DNA from: Gemmatimonas sp.
GTDB lineage: Bacteria > Gemmatimonadota > Gemmatimonadetes > Longimicrobiales > Longimicrobiaceae
Direction of reading: 5' to 3'
Length of the DNA stretch: 32,432 nucleotides
Assembly (NCBI GenBank): GCA_009380025.1
Contig: WHSP01000009.1
Location: forward strand, 29,286 to 61,717
Part shown: positions 23,725-31,634 of the stretch, piece after piece
Position numbering within the stretch: the first letter of the stretch is position 1
Layout of the letters: each line of letters starts with the position of its first letter
Made by a program: the position numbers and the translations under genes
The notes under the pieces: generated by a model
The model's database searches: none
What the model was told of the DNA's origin: nothing
What the model saw: only the letters and a program-made list of their open reading frames with translations

Positions 23725-24600
23725 ATGAGCACACTTTCATCGCCGTCCTGTTGGCGGCTGATGGCGTCTGCGACGTTACTCACGTGGCTTGTTCCAACCG
23801 CGCCGCTCGCACAGGGAGCGGCGCCCACACCAACCTCGCTCTCGGGCAACGGAGAGGAGGAGGTTGCAACGTATACCGATTTCCCCGATGCGTCCGAGTT
23901 CGGGGATGCGACGATCTATTATCCTGCTGACGTGGACGAGCCTGTCGGGGGCGTGGCGATCGCCCCGGGTTTCACCGAGCGGCAGGGCCATATCGAGTGG
24001 TGGGGGCCCCGGCTGGCCTCGCACGGGTACGCCGTGCTCATCCTCGACACGAACGACCCCCGCGACCGTCCGGACGTTCGCGCCGAGGCGTTGATCGCCG
24101 CTGTTCGAACGCTCAAGGAGGAGAATAGCCGTCAGGGTAGTCCACTGTTTGGCAAGGTCGATACCGGGCGGATGGCAGTGATGGGCCACTCGATGGGTGG
24201 CGGCGGAGCGCTTCTCGCCGCCGACCAGCTCGGCGACGAGATCCAGGCGGCCATTCCCTTTACCCCTTGGCAACCTGACGGCGACTTCGACGGGATCACC
24301 GCCCCGACGTTGGTGATCGCGGGCTCCGCAGACGATATCGCTGGTGTCGACGAGCACGCCTGGCCACACTTCCAGTCGATCCCGGCTTCGACGCCGAAGG
24401 TGTACATGGAGGTCGAGGGAGGGGATCATTTCATCGCCGATACGACTCGCGGGGAAGACCTGGAGTTGATTGGCCGCTACGGTATCGCCTGGCTGAAGCT
24501 CTACCTCGATGGCGATGACCGATATCGTGACTTCATCTTTGGGGAAGCACAGGAAGGCACCACGGCGAACCTTTCACGTTACGTCGAGAACCCTGAATGA
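23725..24600 (+). CDS. Secreted alpha/beta-hydrolase resembling cutinases and PET hydrolases
   Basis: The product is 291 residues with a signal peptide (LMASATLLTWLVPTAPLAQG). The mature domain tracks the bacterial cutinase/PETase family closely. ATIYYPADVD opens it, then PGFTERQGHIEWWGPRLASH (oxyanion residue Phe83), then DTN and KVDTGRMAVMGHSMGGGGAL (nucleophile Ser156). Next come IPFTPW (Trp182), a catalytic-Asp region SADDIAGV (Asp203 or 204) and EGGDHF (His235), and finally YGIAWLKLYLDGDDRYRDF. The known family cleaves esters of cutin and synthetic polyesters. WWGPRLASHG and KVDT.RM are especially like Ideonella PETase. Unlike that enzyme it has His before the nucleophile (GHSMGG), Phe at the oxyanion position and no cysteines after the signal peptide. 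I start at the ATG at 23725; a GTG overlapping the previous stop would add 16 residues. The natural substrate is unknown. Confidence 0.85.
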   Translation: MSTLSSPSCWRLMASATLLTWLVPTAPLAQGAAPTPTSLSGNGEEEVATYTDFPDASEFGDATIYYPADVDEPVGGVAIAPGFTERQGHIEWWGPRLASHGYAVLILDTNDPRDRPDVRAEALIAAVRTLKEENSRQGSPLFGKVDTGRMAVMGHSMGGGGALLAADQLGDEIQAAIPFTPWQPDGDFDGITAPTLVIAGSADDIAGVDEHAWPHFQSIPASTPKVYMEVEGGDHFIADTTRGEDLELIGRYGIAWLKLYLDGDDRYRDFIFGEAQEGTTANLSRYVENPE

Positions 24601-24799
24601 CCAGGAGTCAGGCAGGCGGCGAAGACGCGCCAGTTGGAGCCGGAGCTTCTGGGATCCCGCTCGTCTTCGTTGCGAAGACCGGGTTAACACGGGAATCTTG
24701 AGCGTGTGGACGGGTACGCGCTTGGGGGCGGGACGCCCGCAGTCCCAGGCCGGAGCTTCCGGGATCCTGCACTCGATCGACGGCAGCAGGGAGATGACG

Positions 24800-25717
24800 A
24801 TGGCGAAAAGAGGCTTTCATTTGGTCGCGATCACGGTCTTCGGCGTGCTCATGCCGCCGCTGGCCAACCCGGTGCACGGACAGAGCGGCGGCGCTTCGGG
24901 TGAGGTGATCGCATCGAACCTCGGTCCAGTGATCAACTCGGCGGCACGCGATGCGGAACCGACGTTCAGTGCCGACGGTCGAACGATGTATTTCAACTGC
25001 TTCGATCGGGGTGAACGAGTCGGTTCCGATATCTGTGTGTCGACACTCGCCGAGGGAGAGTGGACGGAGCCGGAGATCGTCGGTCCGCCAATTAGCACCG
25101 AGGAGTACCTCGAGGTCGAGCCTCTCCTATCGCCCGACGGGAATCGGCTCTACATCATGAGCAATCGCCCGGGCGGATTGGGTGGTATGGACATCTGGGT
25201 GAGCGAACGAGTCGAGGGCGAATGGACAGAGCCGGAGAACCTCGGGGCGCCGATCAATTCGCCTGAGAACGACCACTGCCTCTACTTTGCCGGGCCGACC
25301 TGGAATGTCGCCTACTGGACCTCAACCCGACCGGGTGGACACGGAGGCAACGACATCTGGATGTCTGAGCGAATCGATGGGATCTGGCAGGAGGCGGTCA
25401 ACCTTGGGCCGAACGTGAACTCTGCAGGAAGCGAGCATCATTCCCTGCCCTCCCCCGACGGGCGCTCGCTCTATGTCTCGTCGGATCGGCCGGGTGGGCA
25501 CGGCGGCGAGGACATCTATGTGACGACCCGTGGCGACGACGGGCTCTGGAGCCCGCTCGTCAACCTCGGGCCGGGTGTCAATTCTGCCGAGCACGATCGG
25601 TGTCCAGCATTCTCGCCCGACTTCGAGCTCTTTTTCTTCGATTCCGAGCGCGCCGGCGGCCACGGCAACAAGGACCTCTGGAGCGTACCGTATGCTCGAA
25701 TCGAGCAGATTCGGTAA
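24800..25717 (+). CDS. Exported PD40/TolB-type beta-propeller protein
   Basis: The product is 305 residues. The signal peptide FHLVAITVFGVLMPPLANPV ends near HGQ. Four to five repeats follow the pattern SPDGxxLYxxSxRPGGxGGxDIW, a short spacer, then GxWxxPxNLGxxxNS: EPTFSADGRTMYFNC, EPLLSPDGNRLYIMSNRPGG, YWTSTRPGGHGGNDIWMSER, LPSPDGRSLYVSSDRPGGHG and PAFSPDFELFFFDSERAGGH. This is a WD40-like PD40 propeller as in TolB. OmpA-like and TPR domains often joined to PD40 are absent. It probably binds a partner protein or ligand in the periplasm. The ATG at 24800 is preferred because GGGAG lies six bases upstream; an ATG at 24794 is in frame. Confidence 0.83.
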   Translation: MAKRGFHLVAITVFGVLMPPLANPVHGQSGGASGEVIASNLGPVINSAARDAEPTFSADGRTMYFNCFDRGERVGSDICVSTLAEGEWTEPEIVGPPISTEEYLEVEPLLSPDGNRLYIMSNRPGGLGGMDIWVSERVEGEWTEPENLGAPINSPENDHCLYFAGPTWNVAYWTSTRPGGHGGNDIWMSERIDGIWQEAVNLGPNVNSAGSEHHSLPSPDGRSLYVSSDRPGGHGGEDIYVTTRGDDGLWSPLVNLGPGVNSAEHDRCPAFSPDFELFFFDSERAGGHGNKDLWSVPYARIEQIR

Positions 25718-25771
25718 CGTCGATGGCGGAACTATGACTATCCGGGCTGGGTGTTTGTCGGGCGCCCACCA

Positions 25772-25846
25772 GTCATTCCGCGAATGCGGGAATCCAGGGC
25801 GCGGCATACGACGGAGCAGCTGGATCCCCGCTTTCGCGGAGATGAC
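25772..25846. repeat. Dispersed palindromic repeat, copy E
   Basis: GTCATTCCGCGAATGCGGGA followed by ATCCAG, 22 unique bases, then CTGGATCCCCGCTTTCGCGG followed by AGATGAC. This is the most complete inverted pair apart from copy A, placed just before the GSDH gene. Confidence 0.78.
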
Positions 25847-25879
25847 GACGTTTTGTTCAACATCAGCAATGAGGTTTTG

Positions 25880-27286
25880 ATGAAGCAGATCCTGTTCATA
25901 CTGGTGGCGGGCCTCGTCGCCTCCCCGGCCTGTGGCCAGACGAACGACCCGTTCCCCGAGCCGATCGAGGCGACTGAGGACGTCATCACCGTCGGCTTCG
26001 AGGACTTCGCCGCCATTCCTGACATCGACGGCGAACCGGCACGGATGATGACGATGGTGGACGAACCGGGCACCGGTCGAATGTTCCTCAGCGACATGCG
26101 CGGTCTACTCTACAGCGTCAGCTATGATGGCCAGGTGGCGGAATACCTGAACATCGACGACGAGAGGTGGGAAGTCAGCGTCGAATCCCAGAGCCGTGAG
26201 CGCGGCTTCCAAAGCTTCGCATTCCATCCCCAGTTCAACGAACCGGGCGCTCCGGGCTTTGGGAAGTTCTACACCTGGACGGATACCGACAACACGACGC
26301 CGGATCCTGATTTCGTATCGGGTGGCGGCGACGATTCCCACGATACCGTTCTGCTGGAATGGACCGCGAGTACCCCCGACGCAGCAACCTACGACGGCGA
26401 TCCTCCTCGCGAGTTGGCTCGCTTCGAGCAGCCCTTCGGCAACCACAACGCCGGCCACCTCGCCTTCAACCCGACGGCCTCGCCCGACGACCCAGACTAC
26501 GGGCTCCTCTACATGGGCGTGGCTGACGGCGGAAGTGGCGGTGACCCGCTCGACAACGCCCAGAAACTCTCCTCCGCCTTCGGCAAGGTCTTCCGCATCG
26601 ATCCGCTCGGCTCCGACAGCCAGAACGGCGAGTACGGCATTCCCGCGGACAATCCGTTCGTCGGCTCCGCCGAAGATGGCACTCTGGGCGAGATCTATGC
26701 GTACGGGGTCCGCAATCCGCAGCGCTTCGGTTGGGACTCGGAGACGGGTGCGATGTACCTGGCCGACATCGGCCAGAACATCATCGAGGAGGTGAGCCCG
26801 GTCACAGCCGGTGCCAATCTCGGGTGGAACGACTGGGAGGGCAGCATGCGCTTCGTCAGCCGCTCTGAAGTGGACGACAGCGATCCGCGCGGGGACCCCG
26901 ACCTGACCTATCCGGTCGCGGAGTTCGATCAGAGCGATCCGATCCTTCAGCCCTCTTGCTGTGCGGCGACCGGCGTTCACGTCTACCGTGACGGCGACAT
27001 CGATCAGCTACGCGATCTCCTGCTCTTCGGCGACTTCCCGAGCGGCGAGATCTTCTACGTCTCGGCCGACGATCTACCCGAGGGTGGGCAGGATCCCATC
27101 CGACGTGTGCTTCTCCGCGGCGAAGACGAAGAGGCGCGAACTGTTCTCGAGCTGATCCAGGAGACGAACCGCTCGCAGGGGCGGGAGCCCGCGGATCGCG
27201 CCGACATGCGCTTCGGCACGGGTCCGAACGGCCAGCTGTTTATCCTGAACAAGCAGGACGGGACGCTGCGGTCCCTCGTCCCGTGA
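25880..27286 (+). CDS. PQQ-dependent sugar dehydrogenase, soluble GDH / GSDH family
   Basis: The product is 468 residues. The ATG at 25880 has GAGG five bases upstream and opens the signal sequence MKQILFILVAGLVASPACGQ; Cys18 could be lipidated, though the lipobox is poor. The six-bladed GSDH fold shows in GFQSFAFHPQFNE, GNHNAGHLAFNP (candidate catalytic His), LLYMGVADGGSGGDPLDNAQ and FGKVFRIDPLG. It continues with IYAYGVRNPQRFGWD (conserved Arg) and YLADIGQNIIEEVSPVTAGA, then NLGWNDWEG. Relatives oxidise aldoses or sorbosone with PQQ and calcium; others have unknown substrates. A CC pair (LQPSCCAATGVHVY) occurs in a late blade, as in many bacterial homologues. It is the second PQQ enzyme here, of a different fold from the one at 21758. 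Confidence 0.87.
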   Translation: MKQILFILVAGLVASPACGQTNDPFPEPIEATEDVITVGFEDFAAIPDIDGEPARMMTMVDEPGTGRMFLSDMRGLLYSVSYDGQVAEYLNIDDERWEVSVESQSRERGFQSFAFHPQFNEPGAPGFGKFYTWTDTDNTTPDPDFVSGGGDDSHDTVLLEWTASTPDAATYDGDPPRELARFEQPFGNHNAGHLAFNPTASPDDPDYGLLYMGVADGGSGGDPLDNAQKLSSAFGKVFRIDPLGSDSQNGEYGIPADNPFVGSAEDGTLGEIYAYGVRNPQRFGWDSETGAMYLADIGQNIIEEVSPVTAGANLGWNDWEGSMRFVSRSEVDDSDPRGDPDLTYPVAEFDQSDPILQPSCCAATGVHVYRDGDIDQLRDLLLFGDFPSGEIFYVSADDLPEGGQDPIRRVLLRGEDEEARTVLELIQETNRSQGREPADRADMRFGTGPNGQLFILNKQDGTLRSLVP

Positions 27287-27713
27287 TGGATTGGGCGGAC
27301 ATAGGGGGAGAACGAGGGAGCATCCTCAACCGGGCGGGCCGCCTTCGGCCGAGAACTCGGGGATCCAGAGGGAGGCTCACGCGGAGACGCGGAGCGCGAA
27401 GCCCTCCGACCCCTCCCTATGAGAGTGGACGTTACGTCGATCTTTACTGCATCATCCTGTCCACTGGGCGCTTGGTTCGGGCGGGTCCCGTTGCCGTACA
27501 CGTTCCGTCCGTCATCGCATCGGGAACGTGGACGTGTACGGGAACGGCGACGCAGTCCCGACGTGAGGTTTCTCGGGAGGAGCGCCCTCAGAAATTAGGC
27601 GCCTGCGGAGTCAGGATCGTGAACTCTGTGAAACTTCACCGCCCCGAGTCCGTCCAGATCAACGCTGCAAGCCGAGGTGTTCTTGACTTTCCCTTGCTCT
27701 CGGAGGTGCATCG
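27287..27713. other. Intergenic region with inverted repeats
   Basis: This 427-base stretch has no credible gene. It holds a small GGCCG-CCTT-CGGCC hairpin at 27337-27350 just after the GSDH gene, a half copy of the CTCACGCGGAGACGCGGAG motif near 27373, and an inverted repeat at 27488-27547. The end (GGAGG at 27702-27706) serves the next gene. Confidence 0.55.
27488..27547. repeat. 16-base-arm inverted repeat
   Basis: CCGTTGCCGTACACGT at 27488-27503 pairs with ACGTGTACGGGAACGG at 27532-27547, with one mismatch. Its function is unknown; it may be a transcript-end hairpin or a repeat element. Confidence 0.55.
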
Positions 27714-29057
27714 ATGCTCACAAATACCCTCGTCCGGACGGTAATTAGCGGAGCCATCGCCGTAACAGCGGTGTTACCCCCAGCGGCCTACGCCCAAACC
27801 GATTCGGGCAGTACGGTGGCAGATCCCCCGACATTCTATTCGAACGTCCTTCCCATCCTCCAGGACAACTGCCAGGTCTGTCACCAGCCCGCGGGCCTGA
27901 ACCTGGGCGGCATGGTAGCCCCGATGTCGTTGATGACCTACGAGGAGACGCGCCCGTGGGCGGGGGCCATGGCCCTCGCGGTCGAGCATCGAAAGATGCC
28001 TCCGTGGCATGCCTCACGGGCATTCGAGGGCAAGTTCCAGGGCGAACGCTATCTGGACGAGGCAGAGATTGAGACGATCGTCGCCTGGGCGGAGGCCGGT
28101 GCTCCCGAAGGAACACCTCCCTCGAACTGGGAGGCTCCGGAACCGGACAAGGAAGCCGATGGCGGCTGGGCGCTCGGCGAACCGGACCTGATCCTGGAGC
28201 TGGACGAGCCGTTCCTCCTGGAAGACGATGTCGAGGACCTCTACGTGACCCTAACGGCGACGTTGACGGAGGACATGCTGCCGGAATATCGCTGGATCAA
28301 GTCGGTCGAGTATCGACCGGGCCCGTATGTCCACCACATCCTTCGAGGAATGGGTGGTCTGGCGCCCGGGAACCAGCCTATCATTTACGACAACGGCTAT
28401 GGCCGGCTGATGCCGGAGGGGCCACGGGCGATCGAGTTCGACATGCACTATCACAAGGAGGCGGGTGAGGAGACGGCAGCCTACGATCAGACGGAAGTCG
28501 GTATTCGCTTCATGGAGCCGGGCGAAGTGGTCCGCTACCGAACGACTTCGGAGATGCTGGGGATCATGGACTTCGTGATCCCACCGGATGAATCGTCGTA
28601 CTCCGCTTCCCGCGAGTACCATTTCGAGGAGGACGTGTACATCGCGGGCTTTACACCTCACATGCACCTTCGAGGCAAGGCGGCGTTGTACGAGCTGACC
28701 TATCCGGACGGGCGCCACGAGCAACTCCTACACGTCCCCAGCTACGATTTCAGCTGGCAGCACAGCTACGACTTCAAGGAGCCAGTTCGGGTGCCGGCCG
28801 GGTCCACCTTGCGGTTCACTCTCTGGTGGGACAACTCGGAGGAGAACCCATCCAACCCGGATCCCACCGTGGAAGTCAGATACGGAGAGCCGACGACCGC
28901 CGAGATGGGCTTTGGGTTCATGCAGCTTAGGGCCATCGAGGAGGATGAAATCATCGTGGGTCAGCCGATCTCGGACGAGGTCCGGCGGTTGTACGGTGAA
29001 ACGATCCCGATGAGCAACGACGCGGAGGATCGGCGTCGGAGCGGGTCGGGACAGTAG
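27714..29057 (+). CDS. Exported cytochrome c fused to a copper type II ascorbate-dependent monooxygenase-like region
   Basis: The product is 447 residues, with a signal peptide ending near AAYAQ. Residues 38-130 form a cytochrome-c-like domain with CQVCH at 53-57 and KMPPWHA at 94-100. Residues about 155-410 resemble the two-domain copper core of peptidylglycine/dopamine monooxygenases. HH at 207-208 (GPYVHHIL) and HYH at 245-247 suit the first copper; HMH at 316-318 (FTPHMHLRGK) plus a methionine in MGFGFMQL (398 or 403) suit the second. In known enzymes copper activates oxygen to hydroxylate a C-H bond, with ascorbate as reductant; here the fused haem could deliver electrons. The substrate is unknown. 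GGAGG seven bases upstream fixes the start. Confidence 0.82.
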   Translation: MLTNTLVRTVISGAIAVTAVLPPAAYAQTDSGSTVADPPTFYSNVLPILQDNCQVCHQPAGLNLGGMVAPMSLMTYEETRPWAGAMALAVEHRKMPPWHASRAFEGKFQGERYLDEAEIETIVAWAEAGAPEGTPPSNWEAPEPDKEADGGWALGEPDLILELDEPFLLEDDVEDLYVTLTATLTEDMLPEYRWIKSVEYRPGPYVHHILRGMGGLAPGNQPIIYDNGYGRLMPEGPRAIEFDMHYHKEAGEETAAYDQTEVGIRFMEPGEVVRYRTTSEMLGIMDFVIPPDESSYSASREYHFEEDVYIAGFTPHMHLRGKAALYELTYPDGRHEQLLHVPSYDFSWQHSYDFKEPVRVPAGSTLRFTLWWDNSEENPSNPDPTVEVRYGEPTTAEMGFGFMQLRAIEEDEIIVGQPISDEVRRLYGETIPMSNDAEDRRRSGSGQ

Positions 29058-29191
29058 GTAGCTCAACCGGGCCCGGGAACGGGCCCGAGGCGTAGCAGGG
29101 CGGCTGCCCGTGCAGGGCCATGTCCGCGTGCGAAGCCCGAAGGCCTTCCTCCGCACGCGGGTGCTCCCAGCCACCTTCCAGGCGAGGCCCG

Positions 29192-31618
29192 ATGACCAAT
29201 CTCCTGCAAGACATTCGGTACGCTGCCCGCCGGCTCAAAGGCGCGCCCTGGTTCACCGCCGCCGCGGTGTTGACCCTGTCCCTGGCGATCGGGGCCAACA
29301 CGACCGTCTTCACCCTGGTCAACGCAGTCCTCATTCGGGGCCTTCCCTTCGAGAACCCCGACGAGATCATGTCGGTCTGGATGGAGAACGAACGGGGTCA
29401 ACAGTCGTCGCTCTCATATCCCAACCTCGAGGATCTCAGAAACCAGTCGCAGAGTTTCCAGAGCCTGGCCGGTTCTCTCGGCGCGTCGGTGAACGTCAGC
29501 GACACCGAACAGGTCGCCGAGCGGATCGTCGGGGCGTACGTAACGGCAAACTTCTTCGACGTGATCGGAGAAGAGCCGGTCACCGGCCGCGGTTTCCTCG
29601 AGGAGGACGATAGGCCGGGTGCACCACCAGTCGTGCTCATCGGCTACACGTTGTGGCAAAACCGATACGGCGGCGATCCGGCGGTCCTGGGCGAAACGAT
29701 CAAGGTCAACAGCCTGCCGGCGACGGTTGTCGGGATCATGGGGCCGGGCATGAGGTTCCCGAACGAAGCGGACGTGTGGATCCCGAAGTCGAATCTTCCA
29801 CCCGAAATCGAAGTCGAGAATCGGGGGACCCGCAACTTCTCCGGGATCGGCCGACTGGCGCCCGGCGTGAGCGAGGAGAGGGCGCGGGAGGAAATCCAGG
29901 CGATCGGTGCGCGACTGGCCGAAGCCTACCCGGAGACAGCCGAGTGGCGTCCCAACCTGATGTCCTTCCAGGAGCGGACGAATGATACGGAGATCCGGAT
30001 CATCTTCCTGTCGCTGTTTGGCGCCGTTGTCTTCGTGCTGCTGATCGCGTGTGCCAACGTTGGGAACCTGCTGCTGGCGCGATCGGCCCAGCGTTCGCGT
30101 GAGATCGCGGTCCGCGTTTCGCTCGGGGCGACGCGAGGCCGGATCGTGCGGCAACTCCTCGTCGAAAGCCTCTTGCTCGCACTGATGGCTGGGGCGTTCG
30201 GGCTGGGTCTCGCAGTACTCGGTGTGCGCTGGTTCGATGCGAATACGCAGGATGTCGGCAAGCCGTACTGGATGGACTTCACGTTCGACGGCATCGTCTT
30301 CGGCTTCATCGCGTTCGTTTGTCTTGCAACGGTCCTCTTCTTCGGGCTCGCTCCCGCGCTAAACGTCTCTCGAACCGATGTCAACGAGGTGCTGAAAGAG
30401 GGCGGCCGCAGCGGATCGGCCGGCATGCGGGCCCGTCGGTGGACTAGCACATTGGTCGTGGGTGAGCTCGTCTTGACGCTCGTCCTGCTGTCCGGCGCCA
30501 TGTTCATGATGCGCAGCTTCATGAGCCTCTACCGGATGGACACGGGATTCGACACCCAGTCGCTGCTGACGATGCAGATGTATCTGCCTTTGACGAAGTA
30601 CCCGGAGCCGGGTCCTCGTCAGCAGCTCTTCGAGAACCTCGAGCGTCGTTTGGGCGACGAGGCCGCACTCGAGGCCAGTACGTTGGCGACCGTGCCCCCG
30701 GTCAGCGGGGGTGCCCAGCCGCCGCTCCAGATCGAGGGCGGAGATGAGGTCGAGCCCGAGCTGCGACCCGTTGTGACCCTGGTAACCGTCGGCGATCGCT
30801 ACTTCGAGACCCTCGACCTACCCCTCATTCAGGGACGTGTCTTCGGCCAGAACGATGGCGATCCCGGATCGGAGACCGTGATCGTGAACCAGCGCTTTGC
30901 GGATCTACACTTCGAGGGGGATGCCCTGGGACGCCGAATCCGGCTGGGTGTAGGGGCTACGGGAGACGAAGAGCCGTGGCTGACCATCGTGGGCATCGCT
31001 CCGAACGTACGACAGGCGGCAATCGAGGAGCGCGAGCCGGACCCGGTTGCGTATCAGCCCCTGCGAGCGAATCCTGCGCGTTCGATGGGGGTGTTGGTAC
31101 GCACGCGAGCCGATCGCGCCGCCGCCACGGCCGCTGTCCGGGAGGCATTGCGTGGCGGCGACCCGGACCTACCTGTCTTCAACATCATGACGATGGACGA
31201 GAGGCTCGCGCAGCAGCGCTGGCCGTTCCGGACGTTCGGGCTCCTCTTCTCGATCTTCGCCGTGATCGCGCTCGTCCTGTCCGGCGTCGGTCTCTATTCC
31301 GTCACCGCATACTCCGTCGCTCAACGAACACAGGAGTTCGGGATTCGGATGTCACTTGGCGCTAAGCCGCGCGACATCTCGTGGCTGGCGCTCCGCCGCG
31401 GTCTGATCCACCTGGCGATCGGCCTTCCGATCGGGCTGCTCGGCGCATTCGGGGTCGGGCAGCTGCTACAGGGCTTGCTCGCCCAGATCAGCCCGACCGA
31501 TCCGATCACACTGATCAGCATCGTCTTGCTGCTCGGAACCATCGCAGTGGTGGCGTGCTTGCGTCCCGCCCAGCGGGCGGCGCGGCTCGATCCGATGGTC
31601 GCGTTCCGGACGGAGTGA
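29192..31618 (+). CDS. ADOP-type orphan ABC permease (MacB/FtsX-like)
   Basis: The product is 808 residues. The start MTNLLQDIRYAARRLKGAPW leads into the first membrane helix and IGANTTVFTLVNAVLIRGLP, the signature of Acidobacterial duplicated orphan permeases. A large periplasmic MacB_PCD-like part follows, then FtsX core 1 (LIACANVGNLLLARSAQRSR; REIAVRVSLGATRGRIVRQL), a second periplasmic part (about residues 450-670) and FtsX core 2 (VIALVLSGVGLYSVTAYSVA; EFGIRMSLGAKPRDI). That gives two repeated permease halves with about eight membrane helices. No ATPase gene lies nearby, as is usual for the family. It probably works as a mechanotransmission or efflux component; the substrate is unknown. 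GAGG precedes the ATG at 29192; the frame is open to 29120. The next gene begins 16 bases after the stop. Confidence 0.9.
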   Translation: MTNLLQDIRYAARRLKGAPWFTAAAVLTLSLAIGANTTVFTLVNAVLIRGLPFENPDEIMSVWMENERGQQSSLSYPNLEDLRNQSQSFQSLAGSLGASVNVSDTEQVAERIVGAYVTANFFDVIGEEPVTGRGFLEEDDRPGAPPVVLIGYTLWQNRYGGDPAVLGETIKVNSLPATVVGIMGPGMRFPNEADVWIPKSNLPPEIEVENRGTRNFSGIGRLAPGVSEERAREEIQAIGARLAEAYPETAEWRPNLMSFQERTNDTEIRIIFLSLFGAVVFVLLIACANVGNLLLARSAQRSREIAVRVSLGATRGRIVRQLLVESLLLALMAGAFGLGLAVLGVRWFDANTQDVGKPYWMDFTFDGIVFGFIAFVCLATVLFFGLAPALNVSRTDVNEVLKEGGRSGSAGMRARRWTSTLVVGELVLTLVLLSGAMFMMRSFMSLYRMDTGFDTQSLLTMQMYLPLTKYPEPGPRQQLFENLERRLGDEAALEASTLATVPPVSGGAQPPLQIEGGDEVEPELRPVVTLVTVGDRYFETLDLPLIQGRVFGQNDGDPGSETVIVNQRFADLHFEGDALGRRIRLGVGATGDEEPWLTIVGIAPNVRQAAIEEREPDPVAYQPLRANPARSMGVLVRTRADRAAATAAVREALRGGDPDLPVFNIMTMDERLAQQRWPFRTFGLLFSIFAVIALVLSGVGLYSVTAYSVAQRTQEFGIRMSLGAKPRDISWLALRRGLIHLAIGLPIGLLGAFGVGQLLQGLLAQISPTDPITLISIVLLLGTIAVVACLRPAQRAARLDPMVAFRTE

Positions 31619-31634
31619 GCGTGAAAGTACCCAG

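Noticed and set aside
23776-24429. Minus-strand open frame of 217 codons
   Set aside because: Antisense to the PETase-like hydrolase, whose motifs are unmistakable.
29414-30154. Minus-strand open frame of 246 codons
   Set aside because: Antisense to the ADOP permease; Arg/Asp-rich translation typical of shadows.
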